The notes: generated from the sequence alone by a model not told the origin. DNA of 64,000 nucleotides from Blepharisma stoltei (GCA_914767885.1 CAJZBQ010000063.1:422001-486000), one strand, 5' to 3'. Shown: positions 12,008-24,530, numbered from the stretch's first letter. Made by a program: numbers and translations.

Positions 12008-12235
12008 GGTTCACATATATATTTCATGTGATCTGAAATCCTATGATTTGCTAACTCAGAAGAATACACAAATGTTAATTTTGATGGCACTGTCAAAGGA
12101 AAGAATGGTATCACAGGCACACAAAATTCTGAATTTTTCCATATAAGTTGTTGATCATCTATTATAATTACCATTTCTGGGTTTACCTTTACATCTAACC
12201 TTCTTGAAATTTCTTCAATGGATTTCTGCGAAGTC

Positions 12236-12824
12236 CTTAATTAGAGATTACCAGCTGCTAAGCTGTTACTTGTTAACGCAGTCACCCAGACCCCCTCGAG
12301 GGTTCCTCCACTTTGCGACTTCCGCCTACAGGACTCTGATTTTACAGCTAGCCTGTTCTGTTGGTTGTCTCCTCCTTGCAAGCTACAACCTTGCTCCAGT
12401 CTTGAGTGGGCAGATTTAGGAATTCTGCGGCCTTGCTTGAGGCTGCGAGCACGAGGTTGCCCATTCCGAAAATCTGAAAAAACAAAATTTTCTGGTAGGG
12501 CTGTCGGCCAAAAAGGACATCCAAGCCCGGGACGCAACGCCCAGTATCGCGCTAGGGAATTGCCCGATTGATCAGGAGATGACTCCTGACGCTGCTGAGC
12601 TTCCCCTTTACAACTTGGAAGACCCTTCCTCCTCGAGGTAAAAACCCTTGGTGACAGAATGAGCTGCGGTCGACCAAATTCGACATTGCGCTCCACTGTG
12701 CCAAGGTAAAACCCAGCCGGATAAACATTCCGAGCGCCTTTCCCCTTCCACAAGGTCCCCGGAGTGTCCGGCTACAGGTGTTGAGGAAAAGGGCTGGCTC
12801 TCCAGTCGCCATTTTTATGTATAT
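12236..12824 (-). mobile_element. SINE-like retroelement in FCP1-like gene
   Basis: Flanked by a 14-bp direct repeat ATTTCTGCGAAGTC (12222-12235 and 12825-12838), a retroposition hallmark. Much GC-richer than its surroundings. The head (minus strand) ACATAAAAATGGCGACTGG resembles the head of the element at 41728. The tail block near 12278 (AACGCAGTCACCCAGAC) matches 56697-56715. The open frames inside (for example minus 12812-12552) are short and match nothing recognised. Confidence 0.8.
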
Positions 12825-14217
12825 ATTTCTGCGAAGTCACTGAATAATTTGCCTCACACGCAATAATTCTTCTCCCAAAATATTTCCCATCAGGATCAAT
12901 CAATTGTAGCACTTTTTCTGCATAAGGCCTTATAGCATTTGTGTATAGATAAAGCTCGCAGAATTTAGAAATTTCTTTTAAAAAATTATCAAGTCCTGGC
13001 CTTCTAATAATAGCAAGAGCTAGTTTATCGACTATTACTTGCTCATATATATATTGGCATTTTGTTTGGAGCTGTTTTAGTTCATTGCCTTCATGAGCTG
13101 AAACAAGCGTGTTGTCTAGGTCTAAAATGACTATGAATTTCTCAAGCTGGCCACGAATACTTTCTGTGTTAATCAGAAAATCAATACCTTTAGTGTGTAA
13201 AAATGGAATTATTCTGGGGTCTTTTTTCTTATTTTCTGTATTAGTTCTGGAGGATGGGATTTGGATTGGAAGAGTTGGGATCACATTTTCTTTGTCTGAT
13301 TCAGGGACCGTATACTCTGCAGCAAACAGGTGATTTTTATTTTCTTCTTCTATGGTAGCAATTTCTTGGAAGCTGCTTATTTCTTCTAAAATTTCTCCTT
13401 CTTCTTCCATTTCTTCTGACTCTTCAAATCACTCCTCAACTTCCCCAAGCCCACAATCAAACCCTCAGCTATTTTTCTTTATATCTTCTTCAAATTCATT
13501 AATTTTCTGCTGCTTTCTTATAAACAGCTCCTCTAAATTGTGCATTTCTCCGCTTCTTTCTCTTTTCAGCCCTTCTTTCCTCTTCTTTTTATCGTTTTTT
13601 TTCTTTTCCCTTTCTTCTCTTCTCAAACTAAACGCAATTGTCTTTGAATTTTTCACAAGTCCTTCCACTCTATTCATATGCACATTAATTCTAAATTCAT
13701 CAATAATTTCCTGATAAAAAATACATGATCTTCTATAATACAGCTCAGAAAAAATCTGAAGAATAATGGAGGCGGTATCAGGATCTTTATTTACAATAGG
13801 GTAAAGATCCTGAGTGATTATGAAAATTATAGCTTTAAATTCTTTAAAAAGAGCTTTATTTGTGGAGAGGGCAGCGTAGTTGCGGTTTGAAATAAGATTG
13901 AACTTAGAAAGCCAAATTTTGGTAAACACGAAATTTGGGGAGAGGATATGGGAGAAAAAGAGATGGAGCTGGGAGTGGGTTAAGTCAGAATCAGGGCGTA
14001 AGAGCTCGGGATTGGTGATATTTAGGTTGGCTTGCTGAATTTCTAATATTTCATCGTCACTTTCGTTGTGGAAGCCACTGAAAAGATCTTTAGATGTACA
14101 CTGCTGCAACATTTAATATTAGCAAGGGGGTTAGAAATATTTAAAAATATGACTTTAAGAGTCAGGAAGTTGCAGAGTTATTATTATTTTTGCCTTGGGA
14201 TTTTAATCCCATTACTT

Positions 14218-14754
14218 TTATCCTCTGTGTCTATCTCCATTTCTGAAACTGGCCAAAATTTCTGCAGTAGCAAATTTAAACATATTGTCAACATTCCATC
14301 CAGTTTTAGCTGAAGTTTCCAAATAAATCATTTTGATGATCATTTGCAAATTTTTAACCTTCTTCAAATAAAACTTTTCTTTCCTCTTCTCTATCAATTT
14401 TATTTCCAACCAAGGCTGCTACGACCGTTCTAGGAGTATTCACCATTGCTTCAGAAACCCAATTGTTCAGATTATCAAAGCTCTCTCTACTTGTGACGTC
14501 GTAGACCATGAATACTGCTGTCGTACCTTTATAGTAAGATCTAGGAATCGGTCTGAATAATTCTTTGCAAGCAGCATCCCACAATTAAAATTTTATCCCT
14601 ACTTCATTAATATTGATAATTTTCATTCCAAGTTCAACGCCTATTGTCATTTCGTACTCTTCTGTGAATATATTCTCAACGTATCTCTGAAGAATACTTG
14701 ACTTTCCAGCATGATTATCCCCTACAAAGATCCTTTGAATAGATAAGCATATGA
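14218..14754 (-). pseudogene. Ras/Rab-like small GTPase, broken
   Basis: Minus-strand segments show GTPase motifs in order: FVGDNHAGKSS (P-loop), IGVELGMKI (effector/G2 region), LWDAAC (G3, divergent from DTAGQ), VGNKIDREE (G4) and ETSAKTG (G5). The reading frame is broken by a TAA where Gln is expected before LWD (about 14585), by another TAA after EEG (about 14355), and by a frame change before ETSAK. No in-frame ATG is present upstream before a TAG. The C-terminal prenylation Cys is not seen. It lies head-on behind the FCP1-like gene's 5' end. Probably a pseudogene copy. Confidence 0.75.
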
Positions 14755-14789
14755 CATTATTATTAATTTTGCAGAGCTATAATTTATTA

Positions 14790-16920
14790 TATAAAAACTT
14801 ATCTCAAATTTGAGCATGAGTTTAAAAATTCTATAGCTCATGCACCGTTATAGATAGTCATCATTAAAAACTTATACGTTATAATGAGCTTAATGTCTTT
14901 TATATCTTAGACTAGAGCCCTCATTATTTAGATAAGCATTTAGATTTAATAAAAAAAATAATGAAGTAATGGTTACCACCCAAGGGAGTCAAATTTTTCT
15001 TATTTTTACAATTTTTCCGATAGACTCTTCGATTTATTGATTTATAACTCTAGTGTTTTTTCCCGTCATTATTTGATCAAGCTTTCATTGTATAAAAAAT
15101 GCAAGTAAGACTCACTTCAGTTAAAAATCCCTTAATGCTTCTTCGAAAAAATTTGTAATTTTTGTCCTACCATCTGAGTATCGACTGCAATACTCTATCA
15201 CGTTCATTTTTACTTCCTACTCACAAAAACAGCATTTTGAGCTCTCCGCTGATTTCAGATTTAGATAAAATTTTTTCTATACAAAACAAAAAATTTTGTT
15301 CGCCACAGAGAGAAGCTAAAAAATTATATATATAAAATTTGTTTTCAAAATTGAAAAAAATCCCAATTTACAAAATAAAAGGCTCTTTTCTAGCTTTGTA
15401 TGAAAGGTTAGTTTACTGATGCACAAAAAGCCCAGCAGATTATATCTTTTAAAAATAAATTTGCCGGATTCAATTTTATATGAGAATTAAAAACTTCATG
15501 ATGAATCATTGTCCGCTGCTTCGAATTTTGTAAATAGAAGTTCAATTAATCATAGTTAATATGATAATAATCATGCCATACCTTTGAATAGCCCTATGAG
15601 AGCTTAGGTATGGATAGTTCCTCTCTTTAGCTGGTTTGATTAACTCAGGCTAGCCTATGCCAACTGGAGAATTGGCAAGTGAACTACAAGAGCCTGATTA
15701 GCCAACTCTTCTGTTGGATTAGAATCTGAGCTCTCCCAGCAACTGAAGAGAGGAGCTCTCCATTCTAAGTCCTTATCGGACAATTCAAAGGCTTTGCTCA
15801 TATATAGCAATTTAACCGTACGCCAAAATACACAACATGAAACAAGCTTTGGGAATTTCAATAGCAGCTATAAGCTATAAAAGAAATCAGCTATTTAATA
15901 ATCTGAAGTATAAAATTAATTCTTTGCTCAAGTCAAAACTTAATATGTGATAGAAATTCAATTTTTATTATTGTAAAGTAATAGTCAATAAAAGATGATT
16001 ATTAGGTATTTCAAGCTATACCAAATTTTGAAAATTTTGAAGCATAAAATCCTTTATTTTATGAATGCATTTAATATAAGCTTCAAAATCTATTAAGTTA
16101 TAATTTTTAGAACTTAATATAGTAAATTCATTAAACTATATCATTGAAAATTTCAGATTATTACGAAAATACTTAGCTTTATATAATCTTTTATTTCTTA
16201 CGATAAAAGAATAAAAAATTATGTGGTGGATAGCAGTTATAAACTAGCGCGCTAGACGTCTCAGCATTAATTAAGTTTCGTAGGCCTTGCTATATAGATC
16301 ATAAATAAAATATCATATAGGTTTAAGAAATTATCTTTTCTTATTTTCTCTTCGCTCATGGGATTTTATTTATGGGTTTGGCTTTACCTTGAGAACTTCT
16401 TGATAGAAATATAGTCGTATAGGCTAGAAGACTGCTCAAAGTGCATTAAAAAGGCTCAGGGTTTTACCTCTCAGCACACCCCGAAGAAGATGACCTTAGC
16501 TGAAGTAAGCGGAAGAACTGAGGATGGCAACGGCGAGTTTAGGAATCTGGCTGACATTTGTTTAGCTTGGATCATAGGCTAGTTTGGTATTGGAAATCGG
16601 TGAGTTCGCAAGCTGGGTCTAATAGAACTTTTTGTCCCGCAGCAATTGGAGGTTATAAATATAATTAATTAAGTAGTATTTTATATTGCATTACTGCCAG
16701 TATATATAATTTTGTCAAGTCTATAACATAATTCAGTGGTTTACAGAGGAATAAACTCCTAATAAATTGTAAAAAAGTACAGCTGAAGTTTCATTTGATT
16801 CAGCGCTACCTTCTTGCCTTAACGGCTTGGCTTGATTTGGAAGACTATGGTTTTATGTGCATTGCTTGAGGCTGAGAGGCTATGCACATAGTCTATCGCT
16901 TTTTTTTATAAGATAAATGC
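14790..16920. other. Non-coding region with repeat remnants
   Basis: About 2.1 kb without a supported gene. AT-rich, with a decayed MITE end near 15285-15310 (AAATTTTGTTCGCCACAGAG), a GC-richer block at 15590-15860 with local palindromes (GGAGCTCTCC...), a retroelement copy at about 16300-16665, and a block at 16780-16910 with an inverted pair (GACTATGGTTTTATGTGCAT / CTATGCACATAGTC) ending in oligo-T. Confidence 0.6.
16300..16665 (+). mobile_element. SINE-like retroelement copy (same family as 44160-44582)
   Basis: Blocks match the reverse complement of the element inside gene C: ATTTTATTTATGGG (about 16362), GGCTCAGG...TTACC...CTCAGCACACC (about 16450), and the 3' end GGTTATAAAT before an A/T-rich TTAATTAAG tail. 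Boundaries are approximate because this copy is intergenic and no paralogous empty site is available. No ORF. Confidence 0.6.
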
Positions 16921-16992
16921 AACCTTAAGAATGTATATATCTTTTAAAAGTAGTTATATTTTATTAAACAACTTTACAATTTTATTCAGCAT

Positions 16993-19900
16993 TTACATAA
17001 TTATTATTCTTTTTTCTGTTGTACTTATTCGATTTGTATCATCAAAAAAATTGTCCAAATTGTTTAAATCATGCTTTTTCGGACTTTTTGACATTTTAAT
17101 TTGGTTTGATTGTGAATTTTCATTTAAACTTCTTTTGGTAGCAATATACAATTCTTTTATTGAATTTATAAATGGCCCAGTAGCTTGCACTACCACAAGA
17201 CATGTAGTAAAACACATAATTAAATTGTCCATAATATCAATCCCAGCTTGCCCCAAATCAAAAAAATATGGAGTTAGGAGAAGAAAAATGATTGAAATTC
17301 CAAATTCAGTAATTATATTTGTAATTTGAATAACTCTATCTTCAAAAGGGCTATAGAACGCTAAAAAAATGCAATCTATATAAAAATACGCATATTGCTG
17401 ATACTGCATTAATTGTGAGTTGAGTTTGAGGAAAGTCATTTAAAAATATTTGAATAGAAATAAAAACTAATCGTCTTGCAAAAAAGAGAGAATAATATTG
17501 TGTACTCATAAATCCTGAATTATTTTTGAATTCATAATAAAGCGAGCTTCAAGGAGTTAATCATTTCCTATTTCTTTTGTTTAATATTTTATTCAAGTTT
17601 TTGAAGCTAAAATATGCATGAGCAAAAGGAGTGAGGGCTATTAAGATCTAAATTATTATTACTATACAAATTCAGCATAGAAAATAGTTTTGTATCATGC
17701 CTTGCACAAATTTTGGATTGGGCAAAGCATATAATCTATCCTTCACATACTAAATAAAATTCCACATGTGAATTTCCTTGTATGTAAAACTTCAAATGTG
17801 AAATTTTTTTTGACATGTGAAGGATTTTCCCACATACCTTTACTATCCATAATTTGCTTAAGGAAGTGTAGAATAAATTGAATCTTTAAGTATTTCATAA
17901 TTTTCTGTACTCAAAATCCCTATTATAGAAGCGAAACCAAATTCAAGATAGCTGACAATCCAAAAGCGTAAAAAAGTAGCAAACTTATATTCCTTAAATA
18001 TTTTTTTAAATTTCTTTCCTATGTATCTCTGAGAGCATTTAGAAAAATAATAGACTAGAGGAGTCGCAATTATAATGCAGCACAGAACAGTTGCATCACT
18101 TCCAATATTTACAAATATCAAATAACTATCATATCCATAATTACTTGCACGGGAATAGGGAGAATTGCTTTCATTCTCTTCAATAAATAGCAAAAACAAA
18201 TTTGGGACAATGTTAAAATTATTCATTGATTTAAAAAATACAGAAATTTTTTCTGTTATAGGATAGCTTGCATAAGGTATGTAGGCAAGGAGCTGAATAG
18301 TATTAAGCATAGTTCACAGGCTTGAAGGATTTAAACTAAAAATTGAAAAAATAGCTCCAAGCCCAACCAAAATTTTGATCCCTGCAGAAACCTGATTTTT
18401 AATCTCAATAATTTCCTCAGGCATTACATCAGAATTATAGAGGGTTCCAATTAAATATTTTTCAAGAAGCACACTGCCTGAAATTGATTGAATGCCCTCT
18501 AAATCTTTAAAAAGAACTGTAACTACTGTTTTTTTAAATTTTTTTATGCCGAAATCACATGATATTAAGAATGTTCTATTTGAAATATATGTTACTGATC
18601 ATAAAGAAATTGTTTTATTATGAATTTGTACCAATATTTGAATGTCTGTTAAATTTTTTTTTAAGTCTTCACTAAAGCTTAAAGTGAGAGTGTTGATAGG
18701 GTTGACAGCAAGTGTAACATGGAATACACTTAAACATATTGACTTTTTTAACTGTTCTGGTGGGCAAAAACAGCTTCCAGACCTCAGCTCAGCATTTTTA
18801 ACGCAGGATATGCATTTATCTTCATTTTCACATTGTGTGCAAAGATCAGGGCAGTCAAAACATGAATCATTAGCTTTAAACTGGTTTGCCTGGCAGATTT
18901 CACATGCCCCCAAGCTTGGATTTCAGCCAAGACCATAGTTGCATTTGCAACTTGTGATATTTGATGCATTAGATATGCATTCAAGGCAAGAGGTTGCAGC
19001 ATAGTCAGTGCATGAATAGCATTTGGGATTATCACAAAGGTTGCAAAACTTGCTTGAATCTCTACAGCTTGAGCATTCATTACTGCATATGGAGCAATTA
19101 TAGTATTGCGGTCCAATTCAATACTGGCTAATCAGGCAATTCGATATACACATTCCATTAGTTAAGCACGCTTTGCAGCTTTCTGTGCATTTTCACGATG
19201 GTAGTGCAAGGGATGATATACTTTTTAATGAGTTATAGCCTTTAATATCATAAATAAATCCTTTAAAATAGCTAGAATACCCTAATGAATTTTTAGCCGC
19301 TCCTAATGTAAAAGTGACATCTATTTTGGTGTCTTCAAAATAATCAAATCCTATGTTGGCTTGGTGATCTATGAGCCCATTCAAATAGAATGCAATTATA
19401 GTATATTTCAAATTTGTATACTCTGCTGCAATCGTAATGTGATTTCATTCATAAGAGCCAAGAGTTTGCAAATAAAAGAAATAATTTAATAATCAAATAT
19501 GGCATTCTGTAGAAACTAATTAGCTCCGCTAATTGTTTCTCATTTAGAAATATTTTGATTATTAGGATAGTTTTTCTGCTGCGGATCATATCCTTCTATA
19601 ACAGGCGAGCCTAACGATGAGCCCACTTCTAGTCCTAGGGAAATGGAAGGCATAGTGTTTTTCTGCTAGACCAACCAGAGGATTGGCCTTCAGCTGGAAC
19701 ATAGTCAGATCGAGTATTATAGCGCGAGGTCAGGGCAGCCAATTGAAGCAGGAATTTGGCGATGGCATCTTTCCAGTAATTCCTTTTGCGTGAATATGAA
19801 AATTCAGAGCGGCTACCCAGAGAAGTAAAAAGTTACAGCTTAATAATAAATAATTTATGCTTGAAATGCTAAAGTTTAAAGAAATCTTTACAATACCTAC

Positions 19901-22900
19901 TGCTAATTGGAGAGAGAAGATTTGGTTGTAGAGACTATCTTGCTTTGAGACAACTGTTCCAAAACCATTTTCTATGTTGATTCATATTGAAAAGGTAAAA
20001 GAATAGCCAAAACTAAGAACTGGGCTGCTATAACCAGGGTAAATAGGTAAATGCATTATTGAGTTTATTCCATTAAAATAAAATCCTCGATATGGAGCAG
20101 CTAATGGATCAAACGGATCATAATCTGGGTAAAATTCAGGGCTGCTGCCAATTAGAGCTGGAATTTTACTTTTCTTATCATAAACCACTCCTTCTAGAGT
20201 GTCAAATGAAAGGTAGAAAATGAAAGTATCCTGCTCCTCGCATATTGACCCATTTTCTATAAAACCATCTGGACATTCAGTGATGCATCATCCTAAATAC
20301 ATATAGAATCCAGGTGCACATACTAAACATCCCCCAGATGTTGATGATATACATGTTTTGCAGGTGAAATCACATAAAGTGCATTCTTCATTCACTAAAT
20401 CCCAGTAATATCCATCATAGCATGCACAAACTGCTGCTAAAGACATATAAGTGTGCTCTCTACAAGTTATGCAAGTTGATGTATAGTCGTCACACACTAA
20501 GCAAATCACATCTTGGCACAAATTGCAATTTTTATCATGTCTAACGCAACCCCATCCGCATTGGGCTTGACATGAATTGCAGCTCAAGCCACTAGGATAA
20601 AATGGCAGATCGCAATTTGGAATGCAATCATTTGATAATTCTATCGGACATAAAGAGCATCCCGAGCATGTCCCTGAAGTTATAATGCTAATAATAGGCT
20701 CATTAACACTAAAAAATTTAACATCTCATAAAAAGCCTTTGTAAAGATTCGTACTAAGATCAGAGCCAGCACCAATGTTAATAGTGAAGGCTGAAGAAAT
20801 ATCCTGATATCATGAGGATGCCAGATCAGAAGATATTTCGCTTGAAGAGTCAATATAAAACGAAATTTGTTGCTTTGGTGTCGGGCTTATAATACTTTTA
20901 GCAGCTATAAAATTCCAGGATCCTAAAGTAATTGATATAGTTGTAGTGGTATAAGAAACTGATGTTCCATCTTCTAATGTCATTGAAAAGCAAAGTTTCC
21001 CTAATGTCAGTGAAAATGTAATAAAATTTGTAGATAAGCTATCTTGTTTAGATATAATATATCCAATATCTAAAATTGGGTTGATTCATGCTGATATTGT
21101 AAATTCTGCTCCTAGAGTTAAAGATGGCGAATTGTCTTTTGATTTCATGAATGAAGTTCCTCTAAAATAATAACCTCTTAGGTTTGCAGCAAATGGATCT
21201 TCTAGATTATAGAATGGGTAAAAACTATCATCATTTCCAGTTTGGAAAGCAACATTTCTTACTGAATCATAAACTATGTCTTTTATCTGGCTGAGTCTTA
21301 AGTTGAAAACCAGTTCATTTGATAAATTGCATTGATTGCCACTTAAAATATATCCAGAAGGGCAAAACTTAAGACATACATTTGATAGCATAAGTAAGGA
21401 AGATCCACATTGAATGCATTCAGTGAAAGATGGTCCAGAGCATGTAGAACAAATTGAGTGACAGAGATTGCATGTCTCTGTGTTTCCATTCCAATAAGCA
21501 TTTTGATTGCATTGGCATGAATCTCCTACAAATCCCGCATTAGCTATACAGCTTAGGCACTTTTGTGTAAAAGATTTGCATGAATAGCATTCTTTTTCTC
21601 TGCAAAGTGTGCATGCTAGATTGCTTCTACACCCATTAGAGCATGATGTTTTGCATGGATCACATGTAGTGCTATCAGGATAATTTGCCAATGAGCAAGA
21701 GCTTGGACAGAAATCTCCAGCCGGGCAACTTGTGCAAGGGTTTGAAGTGCAAGTCGTAGTTGCTCAGTCGGAATTGGCATGAGTTTCATCATTATATATT
21801 TTTAAACTCCACAGGAATCCTTTGAAGCCAGTCCCTGACGCATTATCAAAGCCAATTAGCAGAGCTCCAGAAATACTATCTCTTAAGTATGTTTGAGATA
21901 TTGAAGTCTTTGTAATAGCAAGCGATGAGTCTATATAACTATAAGAACTATAAGTCCCATCTGTATTAATTGATCCAGAAAATGACAGATAATGTCAATC
22001 AGCAAATAAATTTTGTGAAATAGCTGCATTTAAAGATGATCCATCTTTGAGTAATAAATTGAGATTCGGGTAGCCACTGCTGTCGATTTTTACAACTAAA
22101 TATTGAGAAGCTCCATTGTATTTTTAATTAAAACTCCCTGGCCTATAGCCTTAACCCAAAGCATGATAGAGAAATAAAGATTAAAAATTAAAGAGCTAGT
22201 CATATAACTTTGCCCAGTAAAAAATAGCCCTTCTGGTCATTTACATCAAGCACTGGATAAGTGTTTGTATTAATACTACCAACATTAAATCCTAATAAAT
22301 TATCAAGCACAATATAATCATCCAATTCTAAATCCACAATTAAACTATTCACTAAATCGCATTTATTTGTTATAGCATTTGAATTGAAACCGCTTGGACA
22401 TTGTGTATCGCAGAGGACATTTAATAAGTAATATGAAGAAAAGCAGGCTGTGCATTGATAATAATGTGTTGATGAGCATAAAAAGCATCCAGCAAAACAT
22501 GGAAAGCAAGAAAACCCATCAGCAGAAAGCATATAATATTTTCTAATAAAATATTTAAATTAAATTTATAGTTTTAATATTTTTTAACAATAAGAAAATT
22601 ATGTCTCGATATTATGCAAACACTTATTGGCAAAAATATGATGATGATAAATTATTCAAACAGATTATAGCCTGGATTGCAAGTGCAAGGGCTCCCAGAT
22701 GCATTAGGAACGCATTGAGTGCAAAGGCCTGCTAAGAATCCTGTACATATACTGCAAAGCGGATCATTACAAACGTTGCAAGATCCACTTCTAACGCAAT
22801 CGTTTGGGCAAGAATCGCAGTTTGTGATTGTAGCTCCGTTCATTCATTGAGTTAAAGAGCAAGTCCAAAGGCAATTAGCAACTGCCCCTGAGCCACATAT

Positions 22901-24530
22901 TTGATCTGAGTATTGAGTATTAAAATTCGAGACAGCCAATTTCATAAAGTGAATTGATAAATGTACCCTATAAACTTGCTTGAAGAGTTTTGTCCCAAAT
23001 ATATTGAATTACCTGCTGCATCTCTATATATATAATCAGTAGTTGTAATAGAAGTTTGTGGAGAGTTGTTTAAATAAGGGACGATTGTTGTTGATATGGT
23101 TGATGATGAAAATGAAACAACAAAAGCAATATAAGCTCAGCCTGTGCCTGATGAATTTAAAGCAGCAGTTGTTATTGGAGTAGTGGCTTCTAGTCTATTT
23201 TCTAATATAATTGTTAGAGCACCGTTTGCAGATATTGCTATTTTATTATTTGGACTATTTCCCAATATATCTCCTGAGCCTGGCAATATTCAAATTCATA
23301 TTTCGAGAGAGAAATTAAATGAAATGTAGACAGATGATGTTTGAAGATATGAGCCGCCATAAAAGTAAAGTCCTCGGTTTTTAGCAGGGAGTGGGTCTAC
23401 AGCTTCAGGACTAGTGAAAAAGTAGCAACTGCTTGAGCTTGTCCCTGTTGTAAACAAGCCATAAGCTCCGTAAAAATAATTTGCAAAATTTTGATCAATA
23501 ACAGGTGTTGAAATAGGAGTACAAGAGCCAAATCCATACGGGCACTCTCTTAAGCAGATATTTGACACTAAAATATTTGGGGATACACATGTGGTGCATA
23601 TAAAATTTAAAGATCCACTACAGTCGCTACATAAATTATCGCATTTCTCACAAGTTTTTGTGGAAGATACCCAATAAGCATTTGGACTACATTGGCAAAC
23701 TCCTCCAATGGGTTCCGCATTCGCAATACACGAAATACAAATTAAATTTGCTTCATCACAAGTAACACACAATTGCTGATAGCACATATTACAATAATCA
23801 TTCGTAGCACAGCTTCCCCTCATTAAAATTATTCCAGAAATTTTAGGAGCTTGGATAACAGGATGCAAGCTAACAATTAAATTCCCGCTAGAATAAGCAT
23901 TGCTTATTAAATTGCCGGAGATATAAATATTTCCACCTGTTAGCATGAATTCGACATAAAAATCACGAGCAGCATATATTCCAACGAGAGCGAATAAGTC
24001 TAAATTGTCGAAAACAACATAATCTCCTACTTGCAAAGTAAATACTCTCTGGGCTATGCTTGTATATCAGAATTCAACAAATTGGAGAATCAGAACATAT
24101 GTCCCATCAGTGCTTAGTGGAATGTTATATCCTCAGACCCCAAATGCTACCCTTTCTGATTTGTAAATATAGCCATCGGACGTGCGAGTAATTGGATTAG
24201 ATGATGTGTCGGAGGCAGCAATAGTGACACCGGTAGGATAATAATAAGAATTATAAAATTCGGCACTTTTATATAGTGCAAGCACATTAAGTCGAAAAGC
24301 GAATGAATCTTCCGTAAGGTCTTTGGTGGCCGCGTCACCAATATTGCTAAACCTGATTTTAATAACATAACCTAATCATAATAAGAATCAGGAGAGTAAG
24401 CAAAACCAAATGTTGAAGCATAAGCTGGCCCTCCACAATTCATTGCAAGGGCAACATTTGCAGCATCCAGGGAGTAACATATGACAATGCTCATGATGAT
24501 GATAGCTAGCAGTCTTACGTCATCAAACAT
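16993..24530 (-). CDS. Gene A: giant malectin/Cys-rich/LamG multi-pass surface protein
   Basis: Reads right to left from ATG at 24530 (signal peptide LLAIIIMSIVICYSLD) to TAA 16993. Order: malectin-like domain with ALAMNCGGPAY; Cys-rich furin/GFR-like repeats (CxxCxxxC clusters, for example CDKCDNLC / CEKCDNLCSDC type); LamG-like modules (RGYYFRG...); more Cys-rich blocks; then a multi-pass C-terminus (SKCSQRYIGKKFKKIFKEY loop, FGISIIFLLLTPYFFDLG) and tail DLNNLDNFFDD. UGA-Trp is frequent. TA-bounded inserts lie at 17693, 19487, 22534 and 24242, and 15-nt introns near the 3' end. Small frame mismatches against paralogues occur near 17380, 17690 and 22118, so it may be decayed or contain assembly indels. 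Role inferred: cell-surface recognition. Confidence 0.78.
17376..17389 (-). other. Candidate tiny intron (14 nt as written), gene A
   Basis: Homologous in position to the 15-nt introns of genes B, C and D. Minus strand starts GTATTTT and ends ATATAG. It is one base shorter than its relatives, and the following T run is also one short of keeping frame, suggesting homopolymer indels or decay. Confidence 0.55.
17648..17662 (-). other. 15-nt intron, gene A
   Basis: GTAATAATAATTTAG on the minus strand. Splicing joins FLCWICI to ILIALTPF, matching WFFI-VIIIITPL across the same intron in genes C and D. Confidence 0.8.
17693..17868. mobile_element. IES (176 bp) in gene A
   Basis: TA-bounded. Imperfect terminal inverted repeat: TATCATGCCTTGCACAAATT at left versus TACACTTCCTTAAGCAAATT read from the right end. 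Interior contains several copies of a CACATGTGAA-type palindrome. Absent from genes B and D at this site. After removal one extra base remains relative to paralogues. Confidence 0.75.
19487..19855 (+). mobile_element. IES/SINE-like retroelement in gene A
   Basis: Flanked by direct 10-bp repeats AAATAATTTA (19479-19488, 19848-19857) that contain TA. TA-to-TA removal gives SSINYFFYLQTLG in frame, as in genes C and D. The head (ATGGCATTCTGTAGAAACTA with the small hairpin TTAGCTCCGCTAA) resembles the head of the element at 44160-44582. Confidence 0.78.
22534..22667. mobile_element. IES (134 bp) in gene A
   Basis: TA-bounded AT-rich insert within a Cys-rich block. Removal gives CNPGYMLSADGFSC, matching CNPGYMLSTDGFSC of gene B. 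No strong terminal repeats. Confidence 0.82.
24242..24378. mobile_element. IES derived from a small insert with 11-bp target duplication, gene A
   Basis: Direct repeats ATAATAAGAAT at 24241-24251 and 24378-24388 contain TA. Removal gives PDSYYYPTGV in the malectin-like domain, matching PDSNYYYTGV in gene B. The 126-bp insert has no recognisable ORF; TSD length suggests retroposition or a small transposon. Confidence 0.78.

Larger units (their letters stand above)
11449..14112 (-). pseudogene. FCP1-like CTD phosphatase with BRCT-like end, interrupted by two insertions
   Basis: Reading minus from ATG 14112: an acidic/Lys-rich N-terminal part (KKKNDKKKRKEGLKRERSG), UGA-Trp codons at 13448 and 13412, then an FCP/SCP core with VILDLDNTLVSAHE (catalytic DxDxT), RRPGLDNFLKEISKF and LYLYTNAIRPYAEKVL. 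After the retroelement (12236-12824) the core resumes with MVIIIDDQQLIW. After a MITE (11805-12007) a BRCT-like end follows (GLHELSSSWLINCYMHIEAM), stop TAA at 11449. FCP1 dephosphorylates the RNA polymerase II CTD. Deleting the retroelement with one target copy restores VTSQKSIEE in frame, but no TA pair does so. Deleting the MITE with one 9-bp target copy leaves a one-base frame mismatch. Broken as written; an indel error or unusual excision could rescue it. Confidence 0.72.

Noticed and set aside
12241-12812. GC-rich overlapping ORFs that could suggest bacterial DNA or a transferred gene
   Set aside because: The block is framed by an exact 14-bp target duplication and shares sequence with other inserts; it is a retroelement body and the ORFs are incidental.
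16780-16920. Hairpin-containing block ending in oligo-T as a tRNA or small RNA gene
   Set aside because: No cloverleaf or clear internal promoter boxes could be laid out; it is left as an unclassified repeat.
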